Assembly (NCBI RefSeq): GCF_021155765.1
Contig: NC_060114.1
Coordinates: 9,419,501-9,483,500, forward strand
DNA: 64,000 bases
Source: Diprion similis
Taxonomy: Eukaryota; Arthropoda; Insecta; Hymenoptera; Diprionidae
Reading direction: 5' to 3'
The translations under genes were made by a program, and so were the position numbers. Shown one piece after another: positions 31,309 to 52,274 of the stretch. Numbering within the stretch: the stretch's first letter is position 1; every line of letters begins with the position of its first letter. The notes beneath the pieces are model-generated. The model saw nothing but the letters and a program-made list of their open reading frames with translations, searched no databases and had not been told where the DNA came from.

Positions 31309-34220
31309 GTTGGTGCATTGATTATACTTAATTAATTTCGTTACTGTACTCTTATCGTATAGATAGATAAAGTTGTCGTCGGGATTGTACCCGCTGTCGT
31401 CGAGTACGACTTAAGTTACATTACATTTACGATTACTTTTATGAAGGTAAAGCAAATTGTTATGGTTGTATATTGTTATCATAGTAACACGCTCAGCGCT
31501 ACTCGTGCGTCTATACAATTTACGTGACAGTTAAACGCGGGCACGCGTTAAAGTAGTTGAGTAGTCGTAGCGGCTCGATTGAATTACGTATATTGAATCG
31601 CAACTCTCGCGTTTGAATATATAATCATGCAGTTTGCACACACGGATCTGAGTTGATATTGATATTGGCACCGCGTGGAGGTGTATGTACTTCTGTTCGT
31701 TTAATCGATCACATTCAATGATGGTTTAAAAATAGACTACTGTATCGTATACTTTTCTGTTAGATTAATTTATTTTTATATACTTTTTTCACTATACATC
31801 AGGGGTAACAGGCGAAATGCGAGCCTCTCGAATGTCGCACGTCGCGTGCCGAGTGGAAATTTTACAGCCTCGATATGTCCTTGTCATTCTAGACTAACGA
31901 TAAATTGTTTGACGACGAATTCTTGAACCTGAAATCAGCGTAAAGATGTATAAATACACGAAACGAAACACATCACCCCTCCCCCATTCCTCTTTGATAC
32001 CTTTATTGCAGCGTATTCTTACATCACGCTACGTATTATCGTAAATTGAGGGCGCAATTATCGCGTCACGCCTCAGCTTCACCGGCATCAAAAGCTCGGA
32101 ATATGTATAAGTATAGTTTTCTGACAGTCAAACAGATTGTCTGTTCGATTGAGGAAGTGACTCGATATATTATTTGACGGAGTTCGAGTATACGTAGAAA
32201 GATTATGGCGCTTGTGATTTTATATTTATTTACTTTGCTCATTCCGTAAACAGTAAAATGCGGCTGGAGTAACCTGTCGAATTCTACTTTCAGGTACACG
32301 AGGTACATACACTACATACGTGACGTCTTGAAACAGGTAGCAATGACTTGCAATTGTTTCGTCATTGGCAAATGATACACTGTCGAGTAATAGCTCCGTA
32401 ACGAAGGTCGGCACCGTTTCTCAAATTGTATTTCAGCGTCCGTTACTAATAGTATAATGGTTACTGAACGGTGCGAATGAGTGTATGTATATAGTATGTA
32501 TATGTGCACATAAGCAGAGTCGCGTGCATGTGGAATTTTGGCCTTGACAGGTTAGGTTAAACAGAGATTCAGTTAATGTTATTCCTCTCGTTTTCGGATC
32601 GTTCCGCACATGTCAACAGTTATTTATCCCCACTAATGCACGCTGGCCGATATAACTCTGCTTCAGAATTAACCTGGTCGCGTCGCTTCGCTACAATTTT
32701 TTCTTATCGTTCGTATGTCCTGCTACATTCTTGAATTCAATTACTCACCGCGTCCGCGTACTTTGTTCATTTTAATGATGCCTATACATCTGCAAACAAT
32801 GATCGATCAGTTGGCCTTGTCAGCTGGGAGCTATCCGTCCAGTCTTTACCAGTTTTTGATTAATTAACTCTGGTGAGCGGCGATCATTGAAAGGTTAATC
32901 CCATAATGTGTCCTAGTCCCATATTTTAATTACTTCCTGCCTACATCTACACAAAAAGGTACCGCGAGTCGTTGTGGCTCTAATGGAAAATATTATGTCA
33001 ACAGGGAAACTTGCAGGTGTCAAATACATTACATTGTATCTCGAAACGAGTTGAAGACTGAAAGAGGAATGACTCGAAATTGTCTCACCATTGTCCGGGG
33101 AGATCGACATATTTCAATTGGGATGCTGGTTGGTATTATTGCTTTCTTAACAAGCTTTGATTAAATGTTATTGTAATGCTGATTGTTCACCCAAGTCGGA
33201 ACACTGTATGAAGAATGTCGCAAGTCAATACACATATCAATTATCAAAAACAAGATTGGGGCCCTTCTGTTTAGTTGAGCTTGTCGAGTTTGCTTCTTCG
33301 TTATAGCAATTACTTAAAATGAATGCAAGTCATCGTTGCTTGAACAATGTACCTGCTACGTAAGAGCTCCTTTTTTGTCGTATACCCGGTTGTTTAAAAC
33401 CTGCTTGCTCATGTCTGCGAATCTAGGCATTACTTGAAACTATTTTTCTCAGCCTGGCACCAGCGTGGTACATCTAATTTTATTCGGATAACATTGCGTG
33501 TGCTTGTAAAGTTTCCATTGCTTGGGGAACTTGTATTTTTTTGCTTTGCTCGGATTTTGAATCATATTACTTATTGTTTTGCTATAGAATTCATGCGCCT
33601 TTAAGACTTTTTCCAATACATCTAAGGCATGCCAGCAGACGCCAGATTTCATTGAACAAAAGAAGTGCTTCTGTGATTGCCAAGAATCCGAGCAAACAAG
33701 AAGTGAAACATTTGAGATAACACTTGTTGTTATAAATGTACTTGCCGTCATACTGATTCTATTACAGCTCTGAGACTTCGAGGAACATCAACGGTGATAG
33801 TCAAGCTGAGAAACTTCAAATAAATTTTCTCTTTAAACTTATTCTTTAAACAGTACAGTCGATCAAGAGTAACGCTCTTGTATAAATTCTGTACACTTTG
33901 GGTGGTTGTTGGAAATATTTATCAACCAGCTGAAGAAATATCCGTGTTTACTGAGACGTACGAAAGTGGTTCGAAGTGGTTCATACAATAACTATAAAGT
34001 GTTTCGTTTTGTATAATGAAGCTTAATTAATGAACATACGATAAACGAAGAACTGACAATAGAAATCAATATTGTTAAAATTAATTTCCTTTTGTGCAAG
34101 AATAATTTTACTGATAAATTATTTTTGTCCCATTACCTGCACATGTATAATATCTTCAACGTATTATACTTGTGGTAATTTGTTTATACAAACACTGAGT
34201 GGGAATGCTACAATTGAGAC

Positions 34221-40235
<6,015 letters not shown>

Positions 40236-41226
40236 TTAATCTAACAATTGGTAGGGTTTCATTTTTAATTGTAGTTATGATATTACCTGGCGGAATGAGA
40301 AAAGGTATGTTTGTTCATGAGTGAACATACCACGAAAGTAGTTAGAATTCCGGATATCCAATATAGTTCAAATATTCGTGCTTTATGAAATATACTTTTT
40401 ATCAAATTTTGAATTTGGTTCACAGGTTTTCTCAACAAGATCTTAATCATTTCTCAATTCAGGTATCTTTAAACAAATTATCGCACTCATTGATCTGCAA
40501 CGGTGTAGTTTAGTTTTATTTTATTTTTTCATCTATCCATCCATGTATAGCTTTTGCAACATTTACGTCTATCACTGACGTCAAAAAGGTGACGGAATAT
40601 GTAGTGGCTGTAAAGATTCCAAAGGGAAAATAGTGATGATTATAGCGTTGCAAATGGTACCTGTACCTACGGGGTAGTTAATGTGGATATCTGATTGTTA
40701 GGAGTTCATTTTTACGAATATATTTGCACGTGCTGGTCAGTTGCAATATGGTTATCAGAACGGTTACTAGAGCGAAAGATGATGTAACTATGAATCGATC
40801 GTCTCGCACAGCTGTAGATGAATGGTAGTTGGGTGATAGGCAAGTCTGTACATTACGTAAGCAGGCATATTTTATAGTGATGGACACTAAAAAAAAAATT
40901 TCTCAAATAATTGTCGTAATATCGATTTCGGGTAATTCGAACCATCGTGCCTTTGTTACTTGTTAAATAATCTGTGGCTGTCATTAATTTACCCGGCTGT
41001 ATTACCGACTGCGGTACATATTTTCTTATTACGATCTTGTGTGATGTACTTGTAGTTACTATTACCATTGTACGTACTTTAATAATGTATTTTTTACTCA
41101 TTATATAATATTAGTATTCATCCAGCAGTTACTGATCCCTAATCCTGGTAACTGTTGTGAAACTTCCATGTATAGGAAAAACAAACATGTCTAACATTGT
41201 TCAATATAATGAATTACGGCTCTGTG

Positions 41227-41315
41227 TACAGTGATCCGAAAAACTTCTCAAAGGGTATGAACCCTTAGCGCTCCACATACACTTAAAAGAAAGACTTGTC
41301 AACTGGATCACTGTA
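41227..41315. mobile_element. Tiny TA-flanked inverted-repeat element
   Basis: TA-CAGTGATCC at the left is matched by GGATCACTG-TA at the right, 89 bp in all. CAGTG termini and TA flanks resemble Tc1/mariner ends. It is probably an internally deleted remnant. Confidence 0.45.
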
Positions 41316-41717
41316 TGTACTTATAATTAGTGATTGACTACTGCCGCTGTATAATTGTATGTATGTACATTATTACCCATTTAAATTATTTATATAATAT
41401 TATATATATCATATGTATACACACATATATATATTATATGCATCTTATACGTTATTGTACATTACTGAAACGTTGAAATAGTAATTGGTCACATCTCCTC
41501 AAATTTTATTCGGCGTAATGAACGTTTTTAATGAAACCATACAATATTCTGCTGAAATACGTACGGGTTTCGGACAGGACGCGGGAGGTGAAAACTCACC
41601 TTATCAGGTCGCGCGTTTATTGTAGTATACTATTAAATAATGTGAAAACCTTGAAACAGTTTATAAAGAAGTAGTTCAAATGGAATAAGGAAAATACTAG
41701 TCCCTCTTCGATCGCAC

Positions 41718-41723
41718 TTTTAT
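41718..41723 (-). terminator. Candidate poly(A) signal of XPG
   Basis: AATAAA on the minus strand, about 245 bases past the XPG stop codon. Confidence 0.4.
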
Positions 41724-41967
41724 TCAACATCATAACGAAAACAAAAATTCATCGATCCACGTAATCGCGGTGGGATAATACAAGAATAATTATACCGTAC
41801 AAAACGTTAGACTAAAATCTGTATACGTTAAAAAAATCTGCTGGCACAGCCAGTGGCCATGAAATTAAATAACTAATGTTTCATGTCACAATAAATATTA
41901 CATGCAATATGCATAATTAACTTCGTAGAGGTCGAGTTTTGGGAATAGAATTATCTTATCTTTGGCT

Positions 41968-44900
41968 CTATGAACTGTCACTGCTCTCCGAGAGCTCGGC
42001 CTCGTTCTTGATTTTGCGAGCAGTCCGTTTGGATCTCTTCGCGTATCCTGGGCCCTTCTTTGATTTCCGAAAGACCTCGATAGCTCGTAGCTTGTTCTTC
42101 AAAGCGTTCGCCTTGTCCTTTTCCCGTTGCGGTATGCACTCCGGCTTGGTAATAGGTAGCTTTGTAGCTATTTCCGTTGAGGGAGTTATCTTAGCAACGC
42201 CGACGGCGGATGATTCCTCTTTTTCCTCGATTATGGGTTTTAGAAGGTTCGGCTCGCTGGACTTCGGTTTACTTTTTCTAGCACGTTTTTGCGGCACCTC
42301 GACGTCGGCGGATTCCTCCTCGTGTTCGTTTCCACCCCCCAATCGCTCGACCGCCTTTTGAACTCGCTTGCTAAGCGTTCCTTCTATGCCTTTCTTCGAA
42401 ATCTGCACCTGGAAATAGTCGTCGATCCCTTTCTGCTTCTTAGACTCTGCCTGTCGCTTCATTATCGGATTGAATATAACTTCGAACTTGCTTTTCGTCC
42501 ATCCGAATTTATCTCTCGTGAAATCGGCCAGCAGCGTTGTGTTCGGCTCATTCCAGGTGAATCCTTCTTTAGATTCGTCGACGGTCGGGGCGAGATACGC
42601 TTGGACCACAGCCTCGCTGGGGAAACCTGAAAATAGGAAGCAACAACGCGTTCGTGACTTGAAGATTGAAAGTCAGTGCGGCGAATGCTCACCTTTCTCG
42701 ACGCGAACATTCTTCAACTTCGTACGTAGCGATGCTTTTCCGGGACCCGCTGCTCTCCCGGAATTTACCCAGTAGCGGAAATTGATCAAGCCTCGCAGCA
42801 GGTTGCTCTCTTCGGCTGGAAAAGCAGCGAGAATTTCAAGCCCGGTGACGGGACCGATTCCCGTCACTCCTACGGTGTAGTCACTGCCAACTAGAAGTGC
42901 AAGCTGCACCATTTGCTCTCTGGTGAGATCTGAAAAGTGGAGAGAAAGCACAAAAAATTGTCGGTGACCTTCTACGGAGATGAAAAACGAAGACACCGTC
43001 ATCCGGTGACGCGCTTACTGAAATGGTGGCGAATTTCGCTGGAGCGGAATTGCATGACGTGTTTGTTCAGGTTGAAAAAGTTCTTGTACACGCAGCGACC
43101 GCCGAATAACCATATATCTGAATCGTCTGTTATTGTGCCGTCGGTCAGGTTTATTGTTTCCAAGTAAGCACACTGAGCTTCCGCTTCCATTGGCGCGATC
43201 ACGTATGGAATTCCGAAAAAACGTAGTAGCTCCTGAGACACAAATTCGACCTTAATTAGGCGCGTATAGAGTGGCAGCGAAGAACGTTCACATATTTTGC
43301 GTGGAATAATTTTAAAAGTATTCCTTAGACATGAAAATGTGGGTTCAGAGTTAAACAAATGATCTTATTAATCATACTGAAGATCGGTAACACACTTGAG
43401 CTTCCATACGCATCTGCTCCGTAATATCAGTCGCCTGTCTCTCTAGGCGACCGAGATTTCCGCTTAGCTCTTTCTCCTCGGTCTCTAATTGCTCCTGCAT
43501 CGTGATGAGTTCGTCTCTCCGAGTAGGAAACTGAAAAGCTTTCTTCTTATCCTCATCCACGACGCTTGGTGTAGGTTGGTGACCATCTTCAGCTTCGTCG
43601 TTGACATTCGATGCCTCAACGTTGTCGGCTTTTTTGTCGATTTGAGGCGAACTTATCGAATCAGCCGCCGTGTATTCATCTTCCTTTCTGTTCTCCTCGC
43701 TTGTACTTTGAACCGACGATTCTAGTAGTGTTTTGTATCCATTTTCATCCACTTTTGATTGCTCTGGCGACGGTACTTTAATTTGGCTACACCGCTCGTC
43801 TGCGAGATCGACACCGCGCTGCGTTTCATGTACTGCAGGCCGTGTAACTTGAACCGGGCTCGCATTTTCGGTAAAAATATCGGCAAACATGTCGTCTTCG
43901 GACTGTAAATTTTGCTCGATTGCTATTTCGAGCACGGGTTTCTTTTCCTTCATTGCCGAATATGAGATATTCGGTACAGGCACATCTGCAACCTCGACAA
44001 AGTCATCTGATTCCGAACTTGACGTTGTGGCTGCTTCTTCGTTAGTCGTCACATTCTCGCTTGCTTGATGAGAAGCGGGTTCAGGGCTTCTGTTGTTTGT
44101 GGATTCGGAAAAGTCCGTAGCCGTAAAATCGGGACACTCGATGGGAACATCGACCGGCGAGTTGCTGCGAGAATTCATACTCGCGGGCACATTATCAGTA
44201 CCTGGTTGTGATTTTTCATCTTCGCTATCGGCGGGTTCGGATTTAATGATGAAATCCAAAGCTTTCGAACATCGCTTAGAATCTCGAGGTCGATTGCGGC
44301 CTGACGACTCTGTAGACTTGTTTTTACTTTGCTCAATGATACAGAAAATTTCCTCTTGACTTAGGCCGCTATGTTCCAGCATATACATCATCGCGGGATT
44401 AACGTCGCTGGATTTCATCAGCTTTTTTAATTTTGTCGACTTCATCACTGTGACTTCTGGCTCGTCGCTGGATTCCCAGTCACTCTCCCAGTCTTCGTCA
44501 AGCTCGTATTCCTTCAAATTTTCAATTATCTCCACGTCATCATCCTCTGAAGGATTGCCGTTATCCTCCGACTTTTTATTCAATGAACTGACTTTGGTAA
44601 TGTCAGTTTTTTTGGCTGTCAGGACGTCTTTATTCGCACCTGAAAGTCACAAACGATAGTAGCGACTGTTCAATATGAGAAAAATATGGTTAAGTATTTA
44701 CCATTAATATACACAAATCGTGTCAAGTTGTCAGCTGCAATGCGGCTTGCGTTATCAATCTTTGTAGTTGTAGCAATGCCCTGTTCGGTGAGAAGGACAT
44801 CCAATTCTTCCAGAGTCATGGTCTTGCCTCCCATTTCTCGCTCAGCTTCCTCGAGACATTCCTGAACATTCCTCCGCTTAAGCAAACGTTTCATTTGGTA

Positions 44901-46115
44901 GTTTGAAAAGTCGTGAGTATCCTGAAAAGATTTTTCAACCATTCATAAAACCATCCCTATCTCTAAATATTTCATTTATACAGTCAAGAGCAGAACAAAC
45001 CTCAGGCATTTCATGAAGACATCCCCAAGAGTTTTCCTTCCTCGTTGCCTTGAGATCGGTCAGTATGTCGTGACGGACATCCGGTGGCAATTCCTTGAAC
45101 TCTGTGCTGCTGACATCCACGTTGTGAATATTTCCCTTCCATTTGGCCTGTTTCCTCGGACTTAGTTGAACAGACGATTCAGTTTCCGTCTCCGGGTCAT
45201 CTTCGTCCTCCGAAAGAAACTCGCTGCCACTGGGAATGACGGGTAGCTTGAATAAGTTCAGGGACGAATGTACGGAGGACCGATCGACTTTTCCACTGGT
45301 TTCCTCCTTTTCCTCCTGCTTCTCAGTACTCCCATTACCCAGGGCTCCCTTGACTACCGTACGTTTGAGCAAATTATTTATCAAGTCGGTCTTCATTTTT
45401 TGCGCCTTACTAGATGCCATAGATTTCTGCTTTCTGCGAGAAGCCTGGACAGGGGGATAAGACAATAGAATAATTAACTCCATTTTCTCACTACCTTATT
45501 CCCACGCTTAGCCTAATTGCATTTTTACACACTTGCATTAAAATCAAGATAACAAACTATATTCTGCATATGAAATATCATGTGAACGTTTGTATGTTAT
45601 ATTTGTTTTAGGTCATACAAAATAGAAATTTGAAACCCTAATTTTGCCATACGAAATGCAGAAGACAAGGTTTCTTACGTGTAGTTATATTTACTAAAAA
45701 AACATGAAAGTCTGCACCATCTATCCCTGATAAAACTTACAATTGTATTCTTCTTGAGCAGAGGTACACCACCATCAAATACAAACACAGGTTTGATCTT
45801 GTAATACAGTAATTTACATATTCTATTGAATAACCCAAGAAGATGAGCATTGGGTAGAGGACTTCCATGCCCATCCTGATATCCTTGCATCACTTGATGC
45901 AACCAAATGGATACATCTGAAGGTTTGAGTTAGGGTTAACGTAGAATGCAGGTGTGGGTATATGAGTATCACTGCCATTGATGTAACCAATGACGAGTTT
46001 GGTTGATATTGAACATTGAAAGGATACCGACGGCGAGGACTTTTCCCTCCAGTGTTTCTAAAGCCACAGGTTTTCCAGCAGCGTCCAGCAGTCGCCACAG
46101 ACCATGAACGCCCAT
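41968..46115 (-). CDS. ERCC5: DNA excision repair endonuclease XPG / ERCC-5 (Rad2 family)
   Basis: Structure-specific nuclease that cuts 3' of the lesion in nucleotide excision repair, in the nucleus. Exons in gene order: 46028-46115, 45741-45916, 45001-45444, 44702-44921, 43396-44639, 43019-43232, 42693-42929, 41968-42626; 3282 bases, 1093 aa (human about 1186). The start lies in CACCATGG after an in-frame TAA. The N region opens [17 protein letters not shown] and contains the metal-binding VFVFDGG. The I region starts near 725 with [17 protein letters not shown] (acidic E740, E742), then [10 protein letters not shown] and LLVGSDYT. Between them is the long acidic, Ser-rich spacer typical of XPG (exons 45001-45444 to 43396-44639), which binds TFIIH in known homologues. 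The tail has a PCNA-binding box QKGIDDYF and a basic nuclear signal ([11 protein letters not shown]). The fly orthologue is mus201. Confidence 0.95.
45917..46027 (-). other. Probable U12-type (minor spliceosome) intron in XPG
   Basis: The donor reads GTATCCTTT, the U12-type 5' splice site in its GT form. CCCTAAC lies 13 bases before the AG acceptor, close to the U12 branch consensus TTCCTTAAC and at the right distance. The intron is only 111 bases. It interrupts the codon for Asp in the AVD-VSIWL junction. Confidence 0.75.
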
Positions 46116-48571
46116 GGTGAATAATTATGTATCATTAATTCTGATGAAAAAAATTTCATATAATATATGTCAGAAACATTCAGACCAGTTGTAAGTTGTT
46201 GCTTTCACGGTTTTAATATAACATAACCTCAATTATTGACGTTACTGACGCGGCGTTATGGTCGTTATTCACGATTGGCGGTACTCACCGAACGACGAGA
46301 CACATCTTCGCTAATCGTCGCTCTGCGTGATACATAAAACTACTTGCGGTTAAAAAAATATAAACTCGTGTGCGAATATACCATTTCAGCAGTCTATGTC
46401 GCCACAGCGCGGTGCACAGAGAAGAAGCGGGATTCAATTTATGGAAACGGAGGATTGAGTGCGATCTCTTCATAAACGAATGCATATTACTCAAACCTGG
46501 GTACATATTCAAAAGCTGGGGATGAAACGTACACACCAGTCGGAAGATGCGATGAAGCGATTATCCGACAAATGTGGCTCACGCAAGCTTTACATGGATA
46601 CAGGTACACAGTGTAGGCAACTTTGATGTACTATACTGCCCAGTATACATATGAATAATGGAATTTTCTAGCATAATTATCATCTTATGTATTACGGTTC
46701 GTCAGCGAATTTATAGTCAGGTTTACTCGAGTTGGGGAGCGCGTTATATCTTACATGATAGTATTAAGCGAGCTGCAGATGGGGCGCGTTGGTACGCATA
46801 CACACGTCACACAGTAAATACTGTTCATATGAATGTACATCGCACACCTATACGTGGTAATGCATGTCATAGGCGTATAGGACATAACGCCGCTCGTGTG
46901 CGTGAAACGTGGTCGTCATAACCACGCAGCTAGAAGCGGAATGGAGCGGAGCGGAGTGGAGTGGAGTGAGTGAGGGAGTTGAGGCCACCCACCCACTCTT
47001 TCCCACAGCAGGTTTTTCCCACGCCCTCGAGGGTAACCCCAACATCCTTTAGCGGCAGCAATTCCAGGCGTCGTAGCTGGGAAGCGGGGCCGGCGGGGAC
47101 GGAGTAGAGTGGGAGACGAATGCCCAGGCCAGACCGGGGCATTGTAGAACAGTAAAACAATAGAAACTGCAGCCACTTACGGCAGAATAATAACTCTACG
47201 CCGTCGCGGGGGATTGTTTAGTTCCATCCCAGACTCTGACATTGAACCATCATTGTCCGGCATGCATACGCCCGTATGTATGTAGCATACAGGCGATAAA
47301 ATGTTACACACGGCTCGGACCACTTTTAACTAATAAAACCTATCGTCGCTGCCGCGGGGCGACGGTGGCGAGTCTCGCGAACTCCGTTTTTAATTGCCGT
47401 TCAGCGCATTGCTCGTCGTCCCCTTGTACCTAAGTAATTGTTCTCTGTCAAAAGTTCTTCGAGTCGGAGTGTTCGGTGCAGATTTCCTCACCATAGAACC
47501 GGCGACGCATGCACATACTTGCATAGCTCATAGATACGCTCGTAGGGCCAATCGACGTCGGATGGTGCGGTGAGTTTGCGCGAGCGTTGGCAGAACTGTC
47601 GGAAAATTCGTAAAGTGAACAGGTGTTTTTTGAATGGATTAATTGTTAGCAAAAGACAGGCAGGCAAGTAGGCTACAGTTGTGTGCAGTGTATTGCAGTT
47701 AGTTATTCTCGGGACCGCCGCGATGCTCCCGAAGTAATAAAAGCTAACGAATTGAGCTATGGATGCCAAAGCGGGCGTCTGTACCGAAAACATTTCTCAA
47801 CCTCGTATATACCGAATCGAAAGAACCGACGAAACACGGCTGGACATGGATAAAGCCGTTCGCAGCAGTGAAAAATAAGGTAGGCCTGTTTGTCACCCGT
47901 GCGTTTCACCCTGTCTGCTATGCAACCTTTCGTAACCTCGCCGTAATTCAGCACAATATATTAGTAAACAAATGTCTCGTATGTGAGTACGCATATAAAT
48001 ACGTAAATACATAGATCGGATACGTGCGGAGTGATATATGCATTCACGTGTATATTTGATACAATTGAAAGGGTGTTTTTTCGGAGTGATCCTGTTTGTT
48101 TACTATTTTGCAATGTTTGGACGATATGTTAGATTGAACATAAAATTTGCAGGTACGCATGAGAACTGAAATAATGAAAAATATTGCGTTGTCATTACCG
48201 ACAGCGTGGTCCTTAGGGCCGGTAGAGCAAACGTAGCTAAACCTGCTCCATCTAGGCTGAAGCGAGAAAAGCTGGCAGTGTCTCGGATTGTTTGACAACA
48301 AGTGACAGTCGCGTGGGAAGATTCGTTTATTCGCATGAATGCTATTTCCTTGATTTAATTAAGATGGTTTCAACGGTTTCTACCGCCAGATCAGATGTCA
48401 GACGCGTATTGCCGAGTGATGGTTTCTACCGGGTGTGATATGCACGTCTTGCCTTTTTACATAGTACGTTTTTAAAAAGTGAGGTTATGTAGGTTTAAAT
48501 CGTACAAAAAAAATAAGAAAAATGAAGATGAAGCAGCTGTATCTGTGTCTCTAACACGTATTGTTTTCCAG
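46116..48571. other. Shared upstream region of XPG and Su(H)
   Basis: The two genes diverge from here, so it should contain both promoters and a noncoding first exon of Su(H). A GC-richer stretch lies at about 46920-47420, with short GGAGC/GGAGT-type direct repeats near 46940-46975. A possible noncoding exon ends at a GTAGGC donor near 47879. No TATA box or conserved protein can be called. Confidence 0.5.
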
Positions 48572-50299
<1,728 letters not shown>

Positions 50300-50604
50300 T
50301 GTATCGCGCACTGCCAGAATCTGAGCAGTGGATCGGCTTCTATTGACAGCTATAGTGACAGTGACGGTGAGAATAGCTGTAGTGGTGAAAGTTTTTTGCG
50401 GCAAACTGACGAGACTCTTAGGAGGTGGGTGTGATATATGCAGCGACAATTTTAGGTGACACCGAATTATAGAAATGGTTATTATCTATAAAATTTGTAT
50501 GAATCTGGGTCACTGAGTACAGTGCTGCTGTTCGTGAGAAAGATATAGAAAGAGAGGAAACAATAATTATGAAGAGAAGAAAAAAAAAAAAAATAGAAAA
50601 GGTG

Positions 50605-50610
50605 AATAAA
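50605..50610 (+). terminator. Candidate poly(A) signal of Su(H)
   Basis: AATAAA about 305 bases after the stop, with T/G-rich DNA downstream. Confidence 0.4.
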
Positions 50611-51779
50611 CTTTATCCTCTTCTTCAGCTCCATTGTTCTCCCTTATACTCGATCTGATTTCTAATGTGTAATTTTAGAATCTGAATTGTATGAAAACTA
50701 TTATTTATAATAATTCCCCCCCTGCCATTGAAGTAAACGGCGGTGACAGACCGGAAAAAACCAGGGATAATTGGAGAACTTTGTTAGTCTAAGAAAGTCC
50801 AGGAATTTAATATCAGCCGGTCACTTGTTGCCACCCTGATTATGGTCCCTGTAAGAGATTGGAGTAACGGAAACTCGTATGTACAAGGAATAATACCAAG
50901 AAGACATTTTGTAATATTTTTCTTACCATATTTATAATCTTTTAACTAAAAATGTGAATATCTGTTATTTCTTTTACACACGAATCGAGAAAAAGGCGAT
51001 ACAAAATTATTCCTTCTCGTAATTTATCGTAGATGTAATATGTACGATATACAGTAATAATATGAAAAAATTTGAACCCTGGCTGAGAAAATACATGTAT
51101 AAAAATACCTCAAGGGAAATGTCCATTAGTGTATACATGTGGTATTAAGTGGGACATCCTTGTTTCAATTATTTTTTACGTCTTGGAAAGAAATTGAGAA
51201 AAAAATATCCAATTAAAACACTTCTTTGAATTTTAAACGTATAATTGTAGATATAAACAATGCATATAATATGTATATGTTTGCATAATGGAACAGCACC
51301 ATTTATAACAATAATACAATGATGAATACAAATAATATTTCAGTATATCGCAGTTTATGCTTAAATGTATATGTATGTATGTACATATATGTATACGTAC
51401 CGACACCTCCGCGAATTTCCACAACACTTTACGTTGCAAGATTTCATGTATGTATATACATATATATTGGAGGTTTAAAAATTTTTCCCAAGGCATATTT
51501 CCGTTTTTTGAGCAGGTATGTATTGTATATTAGTGGTGAGGAAACGAGATAAGATCGACTGGAGTCTGCCTGTCTCCATGTGATATGCTCTATTGTTACC
51601 AAGGAATGGAAATGTGGCATCCTATGGGAATTTACCCACAATTAACATTCTCGTTGCCTCACAGTGTCAGATACTCGACAACAGCAGTGAGGTACGTTTA
51701 TCTTTCTTATTCGCAACACGGTAAAATCCGAGTTTACAATAATTACATCCTCCTTGTGTTTATATAATTGTGCTTAATT

Positions 51780-51845
51780 CTCTCTCTCTCTTTCTCTCCC
51801 TTTATATATCCATACATGCATGTATGTATATATATATATATATAG
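51780..51845. repeat. (CT)n and (TA)n microsatellites
   Basis: A CT tract at 51780-51801 is followed by GTAT units and a run of about ten TA dinucleotides at 51829-51843. Confidence 0.8.
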
Positions 51846-51862
51846 ATGTATGTATGCATTCA

Positions 51863-51868
51863 TTTATT
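51863..51868 (-). terminator. Candidate poly(A) signal of myosin VIIa
   Basis: AATAAA on the minus strand, about 407 bases beyond the stop. An AATAAA also overlaps the stop codon itself, so the true site is open. Confidence 0.3.
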
Positions 51869-52082
51869 TATGCATAATAACCCGAGACTGGACGGATAAA
51901 ATTCGTATGGGAAAACCTTAGAGCATTGTATATTCTCCAAGGGGAAGACTTGGATGGGAAGTATGACTGCTTGCCCTAATCAGCTGATTTTCATGTTTTC
52001 TCGTTTTCCTTTCCATGTTGTATGATTAATATATTAAATATACTATATTTTAGTTGCATAATCGAAATAGATTAAAATTCTA

Positions 52083-52104
52083 AATAATAATAATAATAAT
52101 AATA
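52083..52104. repeat. (TAA)n microsatellite
   Basis: Seven tandem TAA units. Confidence 0.85.
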
Positions 52105-52274
52105 ACAACAGACCATGGTAGAAAAAAATAATTGCACTTAATAATACGATCGGTTTATATCGAGATATAGTATGGAAAATAACATTCACAAAAATGCGTT
52201 GTTATACATCGTACGATCGGTAATATTTCGTTTTGGAATGAATTTTTGCGAACCATAAACTTCTCAACCAAACG

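Larger units (their letters stand above)
22158..34220. other. Gene-poor 12-kb spacer between the divergent ABCC genes
   Basis: No conserved coding sequence is seen. It holds the promoters and any noncoding 5' exons of both transporters, a nested transposon cluster (27395-28875), a hairpin (29684-29797) and ATGT-type simple repeats near 31035-31051 and 31271-31308. A more GC-rich patch at about 30590-30770 could be a promoter or noncoding exon, but nothing proves it. The long frame at 25021-25698 has no recognisable features. Confidence 0.55.
40236..41967. other. Spacer between ABCC copy B and XPG 3' ends
   Basis: The two genes converge here. The DNA is AT-rich with a TATA/TATG-rich patch near 41390-41450, a mini inverted-repeat element at 41227-41315 and a likely XPG poly(A) signal at 41718-41723. 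No coding sequence is seen. Confidence 0.6.
50300..52274. other. Convergent 3' regions of Su(H) and myosin VIIa
   Basis: Contains the Su(H) 3' UTR and the myosin 3' UTR with AT-rich DNA between. Simple repeats include CT-rich 51780-51801, TA-rich 51830-51845 and (TAA)n 52083-52104. No coding sequence is seen. Confidence 0.6.
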
